The position numbers were made by a program, and so were the translations under genes. Source: Paenibacillus phocaeensis (lineage in GTDB: Bacteria; Bacillota; Bacilli; Paenibacillales; Paenibacillaceae). From it: DNA of 64,000 nt. This document shows positions 34,398 through 45,608 of the stretch, one piece after another. The DNA lies in the NCBI RefSeq assembly GCF_900021165.1, contig NZ_FCOQ01000018.1, positions 707,285-771,284 of the forward strand, in the 5' to 3' direction. Each line of letters opens with the position of its first letter. Within the stretch, counting starts at the first letter, position 1. The notes under the pieces were generated by a model. That model worked only from the letters and a program-made list of their open reading frames with translations. It ran no database searches and was not told where the DNA came from.

Positions 34398-36242
34398 ATG
34401 AATTTGCGAATCAAGCTGTTTACCGCTTTTTTGGGCCTAGTGATCATTCCTTTATTTATACTTGGGATCATTACGTTCCTAATCACGTTTAACTCTATCG
34501 AGAAGAAATACAGCCAGCAGGCGGAATATTCGCTGAAAGCCATCGGCTACAGCATCAAGAACGTCTTCCAGGAGATGGACAATGTCACCGATAACGGCAT
34601 TGCCAAAGGGGTATTCCAGGCTGCATTGTCGGCGAAGGACCCGGATACCCAGGATTTGACGGCCACGACCCAGTTGGAGCTGAATGCCAATCAGCGAAAT
34701 TTCCGGTCCTTGCTGTACAGTCATCCGGCCATCGACTACGCGTTTCTATATAACATCCACGGGGGCCGGGCATCCAATGTCATTGCGATTTTCAACAAGG
34801 AAAATTTTGAGACGCTGCCGTACGAGAAATTCAAGGAGCATCCTTTATATAGCGAAGTGATGGCCCTTAACGGCCAGCCTAAATGGATTGCTCCCCACGA
34901 GTACCCGGAATTAACCGGGTCGGACAACGTGTTCACGCAAATTCGCCTGATTAAGGAGCTGAGCAATCTGGATCGGGTGGGCGTACTGGTGGTGCAGATC
35001 AAGAACTGGGAGTTCGAGAAGATTTTCCAGAACCTGAAGCTGGGCAGCCAAATGCGGGATACCCGGTTTATGCTGGTTAATGATAAGGGCTTGATTTTGT
35101 ACGATTATCAATCCGAGCTGGATGGTCATCAAATCGGGGCCTATCTGCCGAAGGAATGGGAACTTGGCGAGGGTTATCGGAGTTTTAAAGGCAAATTTAA
35201 CAGCCAGGAGAGCGTTATATCGATCTACAAACTGCAAGATTACCCGTGGAGCCTCGTCTCGGTAACTTCCTGGAGTTATTTGTCGCAAGAGGTAACCACC
35301 TTTGCCAAATGGTTTGTCGCCATTATCTGCATCTGCGTGCTGACGGCGATGTTGTTCAACTTCATCTTTATCAATCGGATTACCGGAACGATCGGCGTGA
35401 TCGTAAGGTTTATGCGCAAGGTGGAGAGCGGGGATCTGAACGCCCGGGTCGATGAGAAAGGGGATGACGAGCTGCTCCTGCTGCAGAAGGGCTTCAACAA
35501 CCAGATGGATAAAATCAATGAGCTGTTTGAGCAAGTCAAGCGGGAGCAACTGCAGAAAGCCAATGCCGAGCTGCGCGTCCTCCAGGCCCAGATCAAACCG
35601 CATTTCCTGTTTAATACGCTGGAGTCGATCAACGTGCTTGCGGTTCAGAACGAGGGGCGCAAGGTCAGCGAAATGGTGCTGCGGCTGGCCAGCATTTTGC
35701 GAATCAGCATTCAGGATAAGGAAGAAATCAAGCTAAGCCTGGAAATTGAGCATTTGCGAAGTTATTTGGAAATTCAGAAATTCCGGTTCGACGAGCTGTT
35801 TGAGTATACGATTGAGATACCGGACGAAATGAAGAATTGCCTGCTGCTCAAGCTGACTTTGCAGCCGCTTGTGGAGAACAGCATTCAGCACGGGTTTGAG
35901 GGGATCGATTATAAAGGCAGGATCACGGTCACGGGGAGAATGGAACAAGACCGCATCCTGCTGCGGATTGAAGATAACGGAATCGGGATGACGAACGAGC
36001 AGTTGGCGAAGATCCAATATGCGGATTTGGACGATCCGGCGTATCGTTCCTTGGCGCCTTACCCCAGTCATGAACGCCGGGGCCTGGGACTTCGCAGTGT
36101 GTATGACCGGCTGAGATTTCAATACGGAAGCAGATATGGCTTGTTTATTTGTTCGCAGCCCGGATTGGGGACGACGATTCAGTGTGTAATACCAAGATAT
36201 GGGGCGGGTGATTCCGATGAGATTAAAAGCGCTGCTGGTTGA
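34398..36242 (+). CDS. YesM-type sensor histidine kinase
   Basis: 614 residues. Membrane helices at ~8-30 and ~300-325 flank a ~270-residue extracellular sensor (Cache-like). A HAMP segment follows, then the His_kinase domain with His402 in QIKPHFLFNTLES, and the ATP-binding boxes LVENSIQHGFE, IEDNGIGM and GLGLRSVYDRL. These kinases pair with AraC-type response regulators and sense carbohydrates, sometimes through the binding protein. The gene lies in the transporter operon and overlaps the regulator gene by 26 bases. Confidence 0.92.
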   Translation: MNLRIKLFTAFLGLVIIPLFILGIITFLITFNSIEKKYSQQAEYSLKAIGYSIKNVFQEMDNVTDNGIAKGVFQAALSAKDPDTQDLTATTQLELNANQRNFRSLLYSHPAIDYAFLYNIHGGRASNVIAIFNKENFETLPYEKFKEHPLYSEVMALNGQPKWIAPHEYPELTGSDNVFTQIRLIKELSNLDRVGVLVVQIKNWEFEKIFQNLKLGSQMRDTRFMLVNDKGLILYDYQSELDGHQIGAYLPKEWELGEGYRSFKGKFNSQESVISIYKLQDYPWSLVSVTSWSYLSQEVTTFAKWFVAIICICVLTAMLFNFIFINRITGTIGVIVRFMRKVESGDLNARVDEKGDDELLLLQKGFNNQMDKINELFEQVKREQLQKANAELRVLQAQIKPHFLFNTLESINVLAVQNEGRKVSEMVLRLASILRISIQDKEEIKLSLEIEHLRSYLEIQKFRFDELFEYTIEIPDEMKNCLLLKLTLQPLVENSIQHGFEGIDYKGRITVTGRMEQDRILLRIEDNGIGMTNEQLAKIQYADLDDPAYRSLAPYPSHERRGLGLRSVYDRLRFQYGSRYGLFICSQPGLGTTIQCVIPRYGAGDSDEIKSAAG

Positions 36243-37824
36243 CGATGAAATTCATATTCTCACGAACTTGTCGAAGGTATTGCCTTGGGAAGAAATAGGG
36301 TTCGAACATGTCTTGATGGCCAAGAACGGCAAGGAGGCGTTGGAGTTAGCCTCTCAACATCGTCCTGATTTGATCTTGAGCGATATTCGCATGCCGGTGA
36401 TGGACGGCATTCAATTGCTGCAGGAGCTTCGGGAGCGGGAGATTCCTTGCGAAATCTTGCTGTTGACCGGTTATCAGGAATTTGAATATGCTCGAACGGC
36501 GATCCGGTACGGGGTTAAGGATTACATTTGCAAGCCGATTAATTACTTTGAGCTGGAGGAGACGGTTCGGACTGTCGCCAAGCAGATCCGGGAGAAGCGC
36601 AAAAATCTGAACAAAGAACAACGACTCCATCAAGTGGTCGATTTGGCCAATGAGAATTTTCTATTGCATTCTCTGCTTGGTCAGGAGACTGACGGGGAAG
36701 GGCTCCTATGGGACGAGGAGGACGGTCAAATGGAGCAGCGCCGTTATTCTATGCTTCTGTTGGATCTCGAAGGATATTCGCATCGTTCCATCGTCTGGAC
36801 GCTTCATGAGCGAAAGGCCTGGAATTTGCACATCAGACATGCGTTGAAGGAGATATTTGGCGAGCTGCTGCCCGATCTGACCGTCCTGCAGATTCGTGAA
36901 GGCGAATGGTGTTTGGTATTCCCCGCCTCCGCCGCGGATGAGCCCCTCGATGAGGAGGCGCTGATGGCGGGGTATGAGCAGATTCGGCAGCTTATCCGAA
37001 GCAAGGAAGAGCTGCCGGTACGTATAGGCATGTCCGCTCAGCCCTCTCGGCTGCAGGAATTGTCGGTACTGTACCATCGCTTGCAGCACCGGTTGATTTT
37101 AGGCTCGGCGCAGGGTGGTTTGGTGGAAGCGGATTGGGTGTCGGCGGATGAACTTCGAGCGGATACGGATGCCGTGGACTTGCAATGGGGCTGGATCGAA
37201 CAGCTGGGAACCGGACTGCGCAACGGAAGCCATGAGGCGTTGGAACGCATCACCGGGGAACTGAAATCGTTCTATGGCCGACTCGACGAGCAACGGGCCG
37301 GTGCGGCGGAGAAGCTGATGCATTATTTGCTGATTCATCTGCTGCGGGAAATGCGCGAGCTGCAAATGCTGCCGCTGGAGCAGGAAGAAGCGTTATGGCA
37401 GCGGCTGCGGGAGCCGATGAGCCTGAAGGAGCTGCTGTCGCTGATTCTCTCGCTTATCGAGCAGTCGCGCAGTTGCCTGTCGGCGAAGAAGTCCACGGAA
37501 CTGCTGATGATGTCCGCGCAAAGCTATATCCAGAACCATCTTGGCCACGACTTTGGAATCGAGGACATCGCCGATTACCTCGGGATCAGCAGCAGTTATT
37601 TCTGTTTGCTCTTCAAGAACCATTTTGGCGAAACGTTTGTGGAATATTTGACGAAGCAGCGGATGGAGATGGCCAAATGTTTGCTGCGAAGCAGCGAGCG
37701 TTCGATCGCCCAGATCGGGATCTCCATCGGCTACCAGGAACGACGTTATTTCACCAAGGTCTTTCAGAAGTATACCGGGATGACGCCGTCGGACTTTCGG
37801 CAGAAGGAATCGAATGTATCTTAG
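36217..37824 (+). CDS. YesN-type response regulator with AraC DNA-binding domain
   Basis: 535 residues. Receiver domain 1-~120 with phospho-acceptor Asp56 (LILSDIRMP) and Lys in ICKPINY. A long middle region (~150-420) of unknown fold follows, then a C-terminal AraC double helix-turn-helix ending with IGYQERRYFTKVFQKYTGMT. ATG 36217 follows GGGGCGGGTG and is preferred to ATG 36199. Expected to activate the transporter operon and the GH3 gene when the paired kinase is stimulated. Confidence 0.9.
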   Translation: MRLKALLVDDEIHILTNLSKVLPWEEIGFEHVLMAKNGKEALELASQHRPDLILSDIRMPVMDGIQLLQELREREIPCEILLLTGYQEFEYARTAIRYGVKDYICKPINYFELEETVRTVAKQIREKRKNLNKEQRLHQVVDLANENFLLHSLLGQETDGEGLLWDEEDGQMEQRRYSMLLLDLEGYSHRSIVWTLHERKAWNLHIRHALKEIFGELLPDLTVLQIREGEWCLVFPASAADEPLDEEALMAGYEQIRQLIRSKEELPVRIGMSAQPSRLQELSVLYHRLQHRLILGSAQGGLVEADWVSADELRADTDAVDLQWGWIEQLGTGLRNGSHEALERITGELKSFYGRLDEQRAGAAEKLMHYLLIHLLREMRELQMLPLEQEEALWQRLREPMSLKELLSLILSLIEQSRSCLSAKKSTELLMMSAQSYIQNHLGHDFGIEDIADYLGISSSYFCLLFKNHFGETFVEYLTKQRMEMAKCLLRSSERSIAQIGISIGYQERRYFTKVFQKYTGMTPSDFRQKESNVS

Positions 37825-37876
37825 GTCGGATGGAGCTTACGGTTGGGGATTTACGATTTGATGAGGGGGACGGCAC

Positions 37877-39484
37877 GTGGATTTGAAGGCATGGACGTTG
37901 GAGGAGAAGATCGGGCAGCTGTTTATTTGCGGATTTCACAGCTTGGTGCCGGACGAACAGATTCGGACGTTGGTGGAGCGATATCATGTAGGCGGCGTAG
38001 TCTACTTCCGCCGGAATATCGCTTCGGTGGAGCAGCTCGCCGCGTTGTCGCGGAGCCTGCAAGCGTTGCCGCGGAGCAAGCCGGAGCTCCCGCTGTTCAT
38101 CTCGATCGACCAAGAGGGCGGCATGGTGGCCCGGCTGGATCACGAAGGAATGAGCCGGATTTCCGGCAATATGGCGCTGGGGGCCGTCGATGAACCGGCG
38201 CTGACGGAGGAGGTTGCGAGACTGGCCGCGAAGGAGATGCTGCAGCTCGGCATCAATTTCAACTTTGCGCCATGCGTCGATGTCAACAACAATCCGGCGA
38301 ATCCCGTGATTGGCGTCCGTTCATTCGGGGAACGCCCGGAGCGGGTAGCCGTACATGGGGCCGCAGCGGTACGCGGGTACCAGGCCCGGGGCGTGATCGC
38401 AACGGCGAAGCATTTTCCGGGCCATGGGGATACGGCGGTGGACTCCCACCGCGGCTTAGCCAGCGTCCCGCACGGGAAGGAGCGGCTGAACCAGGTGGAG
38501 CTGGCGCCGTTCCGCGAAGCGATTGCGGCGGGCGTCGACGCGATTATGACGGCGCACGTGATCTTTCCGGCGTTCGAGCCGGAACGGATTCCGGCGACGC
38601 TGTCGCACCGCGTGCTGACCGGCTTGCTTCGCGAGGAACTGGGCTTCGGCGGGCTGATCGTCACCGATTGCCTGGAGATGAAGGCCATTGCGGAGCATTA
38701 CGGGATCGCCGAAGGGGCGGTGCAGGCGATCGAAGCCGGCGCGGACCTGGTGCTCGTGAGCCATACGCTGGCCGACCAGCGTGCAGCGATCGAGCGGGTG
38801 GCCGAAGCGGTGCGAAGCGGCCGAATCCGCGAAGCGCGAATCGACCGCTCGCTGGAGCGCATTTTGGCGCTCAAGGCGAAGCGGATCGGCAGCGCGGCGC
38901 AGGCGGTGGCCGCAGCGACCGCGGAGGCAGGGCCGCTGACGCCGGAGGCGGAGAGCGGCGCGCTGCTGCGGAGAGCGGCGGAGCGCAGCGTGACGCTTGT
39001 GAAAGGGACGGGCAGCCTGCCGCTCGAGAGCGACCGGCCGGTGCTGGTCGTCTGGCCGGAACTGCGGCATCGTACCGAAGTCGACGAACCGGCGGTGCAT
39101 CCCTATACGCTGGCGGATGCCCTGCGACCGCTGCATGGCCAGGTGGTCACGGCGGTGATCGGGACTCAGCCTAGCGATGAGGAGATTGCCGCGGTGCTGG
39201 AGCGGGCCCAAGAGTTCGGCCAGATCGTCGTGGCTACCTATACGGCGGAGGGAGCGATTCCCGAAGGCCAGCAAACGCTGGTACGGCGTCTCGGGCAGCT
39301 CTCAGGCAAACGAGTGATGGTTGTGTCTACGCGCAATCCTTACGATCTGAACGCGTTTCCGGAGATCGAGACGTACCTCTGCTTGTATGAGAATCGCCCG
39401 TATTCACTGGATGCGGCGGCCAAGGTACTGGTTGGCGAGACGCAGGCACGAGGCGTCTTGCCCGTCAGTTTAGTTCAAGCTTAA
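37877..39484 (+). CDS. GH3 beta-N-acetylhexosaminidase, NagZ-like
   Basis: 535 residues. KHFPGHGDTAVDSH (~178-191) is the NagZ subfamily motif whose Asp-His pair acts as general acid/base; nucleophile Asp lies in GLIVTDCLEM. The C-terminal ~170 residues form a second domain as in Gram-positive two-domain NagZ. No signal peptide, so it acts on imported material, e.g. GlcNAc-containing disaccharides or muropeptides from the transporter. Start is GTG at 37877 after GAGGGGG. Local GC is higher than in the neighbouring genes, particularly after 38700. Confidence 0.88.
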   Translation: MDLKAWTLEEKIGQLFICGFHSLVPDEQIRTLVERYHVGGVVYFRRNIASVEQLAALSRSLQALPRSKPELPLFISIDQEGGMVARLDHEGMSRISGNMALGAVDEPALTEEVARLAAKEMLQLGINFNFAPCVDVNNNPANPVIGVRSFGERPERVAVHGAAAVRGYQARGVIATAKHFPGHGDTAVDSHRGLASVPHGKERLNQVELAPFREAIAAGVDAIMTAHVIFPAFEPERIPATLSHRVLTGLLREELGFGGLIVTDCLEMKAIAEHYGIAEGAVQAIEAGADLVLVSHTLADQRAAIERVAEAVRSGRIREARIDRSLERILALKAKRIGSAAQAVAAATAEAGPLTPEAESGALLRRAAERSVTLVKGTGSLPLESDRPVLVVWPELRHRTEVDEPAVHPYTLADALRPLHGQVVTAVIGTQPSDEEIAAVLERAQEFGQIVVATYTAEGAIPEGQQTLVRRLGQLSGKRVMVVSTRNPYDLNAFPEIETYLCLYENRPYSLDAAAKVLVGETQARGVLPVSLVQA

Positions 39485-39501
39485 CGCAGGTTTAACCGTA
39501 G

Positions 39502-39530
39502 CGCCCGGGATGGATTTCCGGGCGTTTTTT
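39502..39530 (+). terminator. intrinsic terminator after the GH3 gene
   Basis: CGCCCGG (39502-39508) pairs with CCGGGCG (39518-39524), followed by six T. It closes the transporter/two-component/GH3 operon. Confidence 0.85.
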
Positions 39531-39689
39531 GCGCCGGTTTGTCAAAAAATAAAGGAAAATGCGGCAGTGAACGACGGCTTTTGCTATTTTATTGTGGATT
39601 CTGTCAGCAACTTTTCGTTTTAACCTGCGTTTAATACATTGTGAGATTAAAGGGTGTTTTACAAAATGGGAGAGTAAGGGAGTTTAAGC

Positions 39690-41891
39690 ATGAATTTAAA
39701 GAGAGTGTTAATTACCACGATGTTGGTGGCATCCCAAATTGCCATGGTGCTTCCGGCTAGTGCGGAGGAATTGGGACAAGGAAACGGCGTGGATCCGGCG
39801 ACCGTAACTCAGCAGCCTGCGGATAACGGGACGGGGGCACCTCCAGCCGATGCAGTGCAGACGGACGATCCTTCTCTGAATCCAGGAACGAACGAGGGAA
39901 CGACAGGGGATACGGTCCCGGGAGATGGTCAGGAAGGCACGGAAACGGGGGACGAATCGACCCCGCCAACCAATCCGGTCATACCGCCGGTTGATCAAGT
40001 GACGCAAGACCCAAGCAACTCGGGTCAATTGATTTTGATGATGAACAGCAAGAAGATGTACCAGAACGGGAAGGAATACCTTGCCGGCTACCCGATGGAA
40101 GTGAAGGACGGGGTCTCTTACATTTCAATTCGGGCGATTGTAGAGCGGGCCGGATTCCAAATGTCTTTTGACAATGCAACGAAGGAAACGATCATCAAGC
40201 GGGGCAGCGATGAGCTTCGGTTCAAGCTGAATACGACTTCCTATAAAGTCAACGGCGTAACCCAGACGATGCGGGGGAAATCCTATTCCGCCAAAAACAA
40301 CTTCATGGTGCCGTTAACGGCGATCACGAAGGCTTTGAATATCACCTATTCGTATGACTCGGTTGGCAAACGGGTGATCGTCAATTTGAACACACTGCCG
40401 ACAGCTTCGTTTACAATCGGCAACAAGGAAGTGGTCGCGGGCGAAACACAGGTCCAATATGTGACGAATTCCTCCTCACCGATCGGGCTTCCTATCGTGA
40501 ACGAGGAGTGGATCGGGCGCCAGGATATGTTCATGACACCTGGGGATTATACCGTGACTTACCGGGTTCAGGATTCCAGCGGACAATGGAGTAATCCGTT
40601 TACGTTGACGATTCATGTCAGCAAGCCGCATACGCCGCCGGTGGCGAATTTTACGACGGACAAAGACACCTATAAAATGGGTGAATTGATCACTTACAAC
40701 GACCTCAGTACGGACGAAGTAGGCATCACCGAACGAATTTGGGAAAACAAGCAGCTAGCGTTTTTTACGCCGGGTCAAACGACGATCCGTCTGAAAGTCG
40801 TCAATCAATTCGGCTTGTATTCGACCGTAGAGAAGACGATTACGATTACGAACGAAACGCTCTATACGCAGGATGAATTCAATAAACTGTTCATGCCGGT
40901 AGGCGAGAAATATACATTCGACGGCACCCAGGTGCCGAGCTGGGAGCGGATCAAATACGACTTCACTTCCGAGGCGGTCACGTTGATCCGCAGCAACAGC
41001 CCGGAAACGGTCTATTCCAAAGGAATCGTGTACAAGGAAACGGCTATCGGAAATACGCGTTTTATGGTCCACCACGCCAATGCTACGGGGAAACCGGTCA
41101 AAATGTACGTGATCGCCACGAACAACAACGGCGAAACGGCACGTCTGACGCAAAGCAACCTGGGCTTTGGCGGTCCGAGTAATTATGCCACGGCCGCAGG
41201 GAAAGCTTCGGTACAGCGTTATTACGAATCGATGCAAACCGGCAGCAAATACAAGGAAACGTGGTTTGCTCCAGGGGAAAGCAAAATCATCCTGAACGAG
41301 CTAAGCGCGACAGCGATGAAGCAAGGCGACGTCATCTCGTTGTTTGCAGACTTGTACAGCGACCATACGTTAAACTACACGGTTATTATGGTCGATTCAG
41401 ACCAGGATCCGTTTAAGACTTTGCCTTATTTGAGCGCGCTTGAACCCGACATTCATAATCGCGGTACTTATATGGAGGCCAACCGAAATATTGAAGTGAC
41501 CGAGTTGATCGGCAACAAGCCATCCCGGCTGCTGATCGGCGATAACTCCAGCGACCCGTTCCTGGTAGGTGCCGATGGCATAAAAGGCGACTATCGACTG
41601 AACGCCGGCAACTTCGGTGTCCTGTACCGGATTAAGCTGTACCGCGTTGCGCCAAACACACTGGTTTCGTTTAACCCGCGCGGCGGGAATTATTCGGGCG
41701 CAGTCATGGTCAACGGGGATATCGTAGGTTTGCCGACGGTCGGAGGAATTGGCGCGCCTAATGAGAATGCCGTGTTGTTCCGGACCGGCGAACGCGAGCA
41801 AACCGTGGATCTGGTGTTCACGGCTGCTCCGGGCAGCAACCTGTCCGTAAACCTGCTGTTCCAGCAGATGCCGGAGAAGAAAAGCGAATAA
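39690..41891 (+). CDS. secreted protein with copper-amine-oxidase-N-like and PKD-like domains
   Basis: 733 residues. Signal peptide cleaved near ASAEE; then an acidic Pro/Thr/Gly linker (~27-110); a copper amine oxidase N-terminal-like domain (~112-235, e.g. VSYISIRAIVERAGF and MVPLTAITKALNI), common on Paenibacillus surface proteins; then two Ig/PKD-like repeats (~240-400, ITERIWENKQLAFFTPGQT). The last ~330 residues have no motif I recognise. No cell-wall anchor is seen; the stalk-like N-terminal domain may bind the envelope. Monocistronic with a strong terminator. Confidence 0.75.
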   Translation: MNLKRVLITTMLVASQIAMVLPASAEELGQGNGVDPATVTQQPADNGTGAPPADAVQTDDPSLNPGTNEGTTGDTVPGDGQEGTETGDESTPPTNPVIPPVDQVTQDPSNSGQLILMMNSKKMYQNGKEYLAGYPMEVKDGVSYISIRAIVERAGFQMSFDNATKETIIKRGSDELRFKLNTTSYKVNGVTQTMRGKSYSAKNNFMVPLTAITKALNITYSYDSVGKRVIVNLNTLPTASFTIGNKEVVAGETQVQYVTNSSSPIGLPIVNEEWIGRQDMFMTPGDYTVTYRVQDSSGQWSNPFTLTIHVSKPHTPPVANFTTDKDTYKMGELITYNDLSTDEVGITERIWENKQLAFFTPGQTTIRLKVVNQFGLYSTVEKTITITNETLYTQDEFNKLFMPVGEKYTFDGTQVPSWERIKYDFTSEAVTLIRSNSPETVYSKGIVYKETAIGNTRFMVHHANATGKPVKMYVIATNNNGETARLTQSNLGFGGPSNYATAAGKASVQRYYESMQTGSKYKETWFAPGESKIILNELSATAMKQGDVISLFADLYSDHTLNYTVIMVDSDQDPFKTLPYLSALEPDIHNRGTYMEANRNIEVTELIGNKPSRLLIGDNSSDPFLVGADGIKGDYRLNAGNFGVLYRIKLYRVAPNTLVSFNPRGGNYSGAVMVNGDIVGLPTVGGIGAPNENAVLFRTGEREQTVDLVFTAAPGSNLSVNLLFQQMPEKKSE

Positions 41892-41902
41892 GACAGGAAA
41901 GG

Positions 41903-41929
41903 CACGGCGCTGAGGCGCCGTGTTTTTTT
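41903..41929 (+). terminator. intrinsic terminator after the surface-protein gene
   Basis: CACGGCGC (41903-41910) pairs with GCGCCGTG (41915-41922), followed by seven T. Confidence 0.9.
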
Positions 41930-41949
41930 ATGTATTAAGGGCAGAGGAT

Positions 41950-42132
41950 GAAATGTTGCAATTTGTGCAATATTTCAATCAGTAGCCAGGGGGATGGGGA
42001 GGGAATGTTGTAAAAAGTGCAACAATCCGGGGGAGTTAGGCATGAAATCCCCTGAAATGCTGCACTTTGTGCAACAATTTGCTGTTAGGAAGCCGTTCAC
42101 CTCTTGAAATGCTGTAGTTTGTGCAACATTTA
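41950..42132. repeat. array of four palindromic repeats with exact 52-bp period
   Basis: Units of about 27 bp, consensus GAAATGyTGyAnTTTGTGCAACAwTT, begin at about 41950, 42002, 42054 and 42106. The ATG within each falls at 41953, 42005, 42057 and 42109, so spacing is exactly 52 bp three times. The right arm GTGCAAyA is constant; the left arm varies by T/C changes. The 25-bp intervals are not conserved. The array ends about 50 bp upstream of the zur promoter. Confidence 0.8.
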
Positions 42133-42182
42133 GAGTTTAGAGGCTCGCAAGATGCCTTAGGGACTTGCTGTATCCCATCGCA

Positions 42183-42211
42183 TTGACGGAGCTTTTGATT
42201 TGGGGCATTAT
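42183..42211 (+). promoter_or_regulatory. sigma-A promoter for zur-yidD
   Basis: TTGACG (42183-42188), 17-bp spacer, CATTAT (42206-42211). About 43 bases before the zur start codon. Confidence 0.65.
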
Positions 42212-42254
42212 TAGAGAAGACGCATGGAGTAAGGGTAGACGGGAGGAATGTCAC

Positions 42255-42716
42255 ATGCTGTCGACCGAGGAAATTATTAAAGTGATGTCCAGCCGGGGGC
42301 TGCGGATTACCGATCAACGCAAAAGCCTGGCCAAGCTGTTCGCCGAACGGGACGGTTATCTGACCCCGAAGGACGTCTATGAATATATGGGCAAGGAGTA
42401 CAGCGGCCTTAGCTTCGATACCGTATACCGAAATCTCCGGGTCATGGAGGAGCTGGGCGTGCTGGAGCAAGTCGTATTTGAAGACGGCTTGAAGTTCAGA
42501 GCCAGCTGCAGCAGCGAGGGGCATCATCACCATCATATGATCTGCCTGCAATGCGAGAAGACGTATCCGATCCATTTCTGCCCGATGCCGCTGACAGATG
42601 CGCCGGAGCAGTTCCAGGTCGTGAAACATAAATTCGAGGTTTTCGGGTATTGTAAAAACTGCCGCCCGGACGGTAAGCCGCAAAATGCCGCGCCGGACCC
42701 AAACGAGGTGTCCTGA
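42255..42716 (+). CDS. zur: Fur-family zinc uptake regulator
   Basis: 153 residues. Winged helix (~1-80, with [20 protein letters not shown]) and metal/dimer domain with [14 protein letters not shown] and a second pair CKNC. This pattern, with CPM and HKFEVFGYC, closely follows B. subtilis Zur more than Fur or PerR. Zn-bound Zur represses zinc importers; a matching box lies at the znuA promoter 3 kb downstream. GGGAGGAATG precedes the ATG. It is followed by yidD at two bases. Confidence 0.88.
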   Translation: MLSTEEIIKVMSSRGLRITDQRKSLAKLFAERDGYLTPKDVYEYMGKEYSGLSFDTVYRNLRVMEELGVLEQVVFEDGLKFRASCSSEGHHHHHMICLQCEKTYPIHFCPMPLTDAPEQFQVVKHKFEVFGYCKNCRPDGKPQNAAPDPNEVS

Positions 42717-42717
42717 G

Positions 42718-43005
42718 ATGGGCGTAGTCCGCAAAACGTTCCAGGCGCCGATCCATGTTTACCGCAAGTTTATTTCGCCGCTCAAGCCGCCGACCTGCCG
42801 GTTCTATCCGACTTGCTCGGCGTACGCTTTGGAGGCGATTGAGGTGCACGGCCCGCTGAAAGGGTCCTGGCTGGCGGCCAAACGGATCGTCAAATGCCAG
42901 CCGTTCCATCCCGGCGGGTATGACCCGGTTCCGCCTAAGGCGGGGAAGACACGCGGGGGCGAGCAGGAGCAGGGAACGCCGCCGCTGAATGGCGGACAAG
43001 CCTGA
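42718..43005 (+). CDS. yidD: membrane protein insertion efficiency factor YidD
   Basis: 95 residues. [22 protein letters not shown] and [18 protein letters not shown] carry the conserved Cys residues and the HPGGxDPVP tail of YidD, a small membrane-associated helper of YidC insertion. ATG 42718 follows GAGGTG and is two bases past the zur stop. The pairing with zur is unexpected functionally; yidD usually lies by rpmH-rnpA or elsewhere. Confidence 0.92.
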   Translation: MGVVRKTFQAPIHVYRKFISPLKPPTCRFYPTCSAYALEAIEVHGPLKGSWLAAKRIVKCQPFHPGGYDPVPPKAGKTRGGEQEQGTPPLNGGQA

Positions 43006-43037
43006 TCCCATCAGGGAAAAGGCCGCCTCAGTGCGGC

Positions 43038-43066
43038 TTGACACAGTTTGGAAATTTTTTTAATAT
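43038..43066 (+). promoter_or_regulatory. sigma-A promoter for the metS T-box unit
   Basis: TTGACA (43038-43043), 17-bp spacer, TAATAT (43061-43066), near-consensus. It overlaps the end of a weak hairpin (GCCGC-CTCAGT-GCGGC) after yidD. Confidence 0.82.
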
Positions 43067-43074
43067 AAAATATA

Positions 43075-43370
43075 AAGCAACAACGATAGGTTTCCAGGGA
43101 ACGGATGAGTACAGGGATAAGATCCAGCCACAGAGAGCCGGGGGAGCTGCAAACCGGTCTGGAGCGTCTTTGGAATATGGTCCGGGAGGAATCGTTTTCG
43201 AGCCTAGCGCAGGGCTTCCGCGCAGCGCACAGGTGAGGGAATGGCGTAGGGTCCGGCGTTAACGGACGGTCGGATTCGACCAATGGAGCCCGTTGCCTGT
43301 GAAGGTGCGGGGAATTTGGGTGGTAACGCGTGAGAACTCTCTCGCCCCATGATGGGGCGGGAGTTTTTTT
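43075..43370 (+). promoter_or_regulatory. T-box leader with methionine (AUG) specifier
   Basis: The T-box sequence TTTGGGTGGTAACGCG (43315-43330) is followed by terminator CTCTCGCCCC/GGGGCGGGAG (43339-43363) and seven T. A long stem I begins near ACAGAGAGCCGGGGGAGC, and on its 3' side GGAATATGGTCC holds ATG at 43177-43179, consistent with a Met specifier. Uncharged tRNA-Met should bind and allow read-through into metS. Confidence 0.9.
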
Positions 43371-43380
43371 GTTGTAATGA

Positions 43381-45426
<2,046 letters not shown>

Positions 45427-45471
45427 CAACAACCAAACCGCTCTTGCATGGGCTGCTTTGCTGCCCGCTTG

Positions 45472-45503
45472 ACCGCCAGGGGATTCTCCTCTGGCGGTTT
45501 TGT
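45472..45503 (+). terminator. intrinsic terminator after metS
   Basis: ACCGCCAG (45472-45479) pairs with CTGGCGGT (45491-45498), with GGGGA/TCTCC extending the fold, followed by TTTGTTT. Confidence 0.82.
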
Positions 45504-45538
45504 TTGTCTCGCCGCAAATAGAGGAAGAATAATAGTGG

Positions 45539-45593
45539 TTGACAATCGTTCCAGATAGGCCCTATAATCCTTGTTGGTAATCATTACGATTAA
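45539..45593 (+). promoter_or_regulatory. znuACB promoter with Zur box
   Basis: TTGACA (45539-45544), 18-bp spacer, TATAAT (45563-45568). The segment GGTAATCATTACGATT (45576-45591) matches the Gram-positive Zur site TCGTAATnATTACGA in all but two bases and covers the predicted transcription start. Zinc-dependent repression by the zur product is expected. Confidence 0.82.
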
Positions 45594-45608
45594 GAAAGGA
45601 AGTCATTG

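Noticed and set aside
38700..39484. Recent gene transfer of the GH3 region because of higher GC
   Set aside because: The gene is in normal operon order and the composition shift is modest; no mobile-element marks are present.
41950..42132. CRISPR-like array
   Set aside because: Only four degenerate palindromic units, no cas genes, and a spacing equal to whole helical turns; an operator array fits better.
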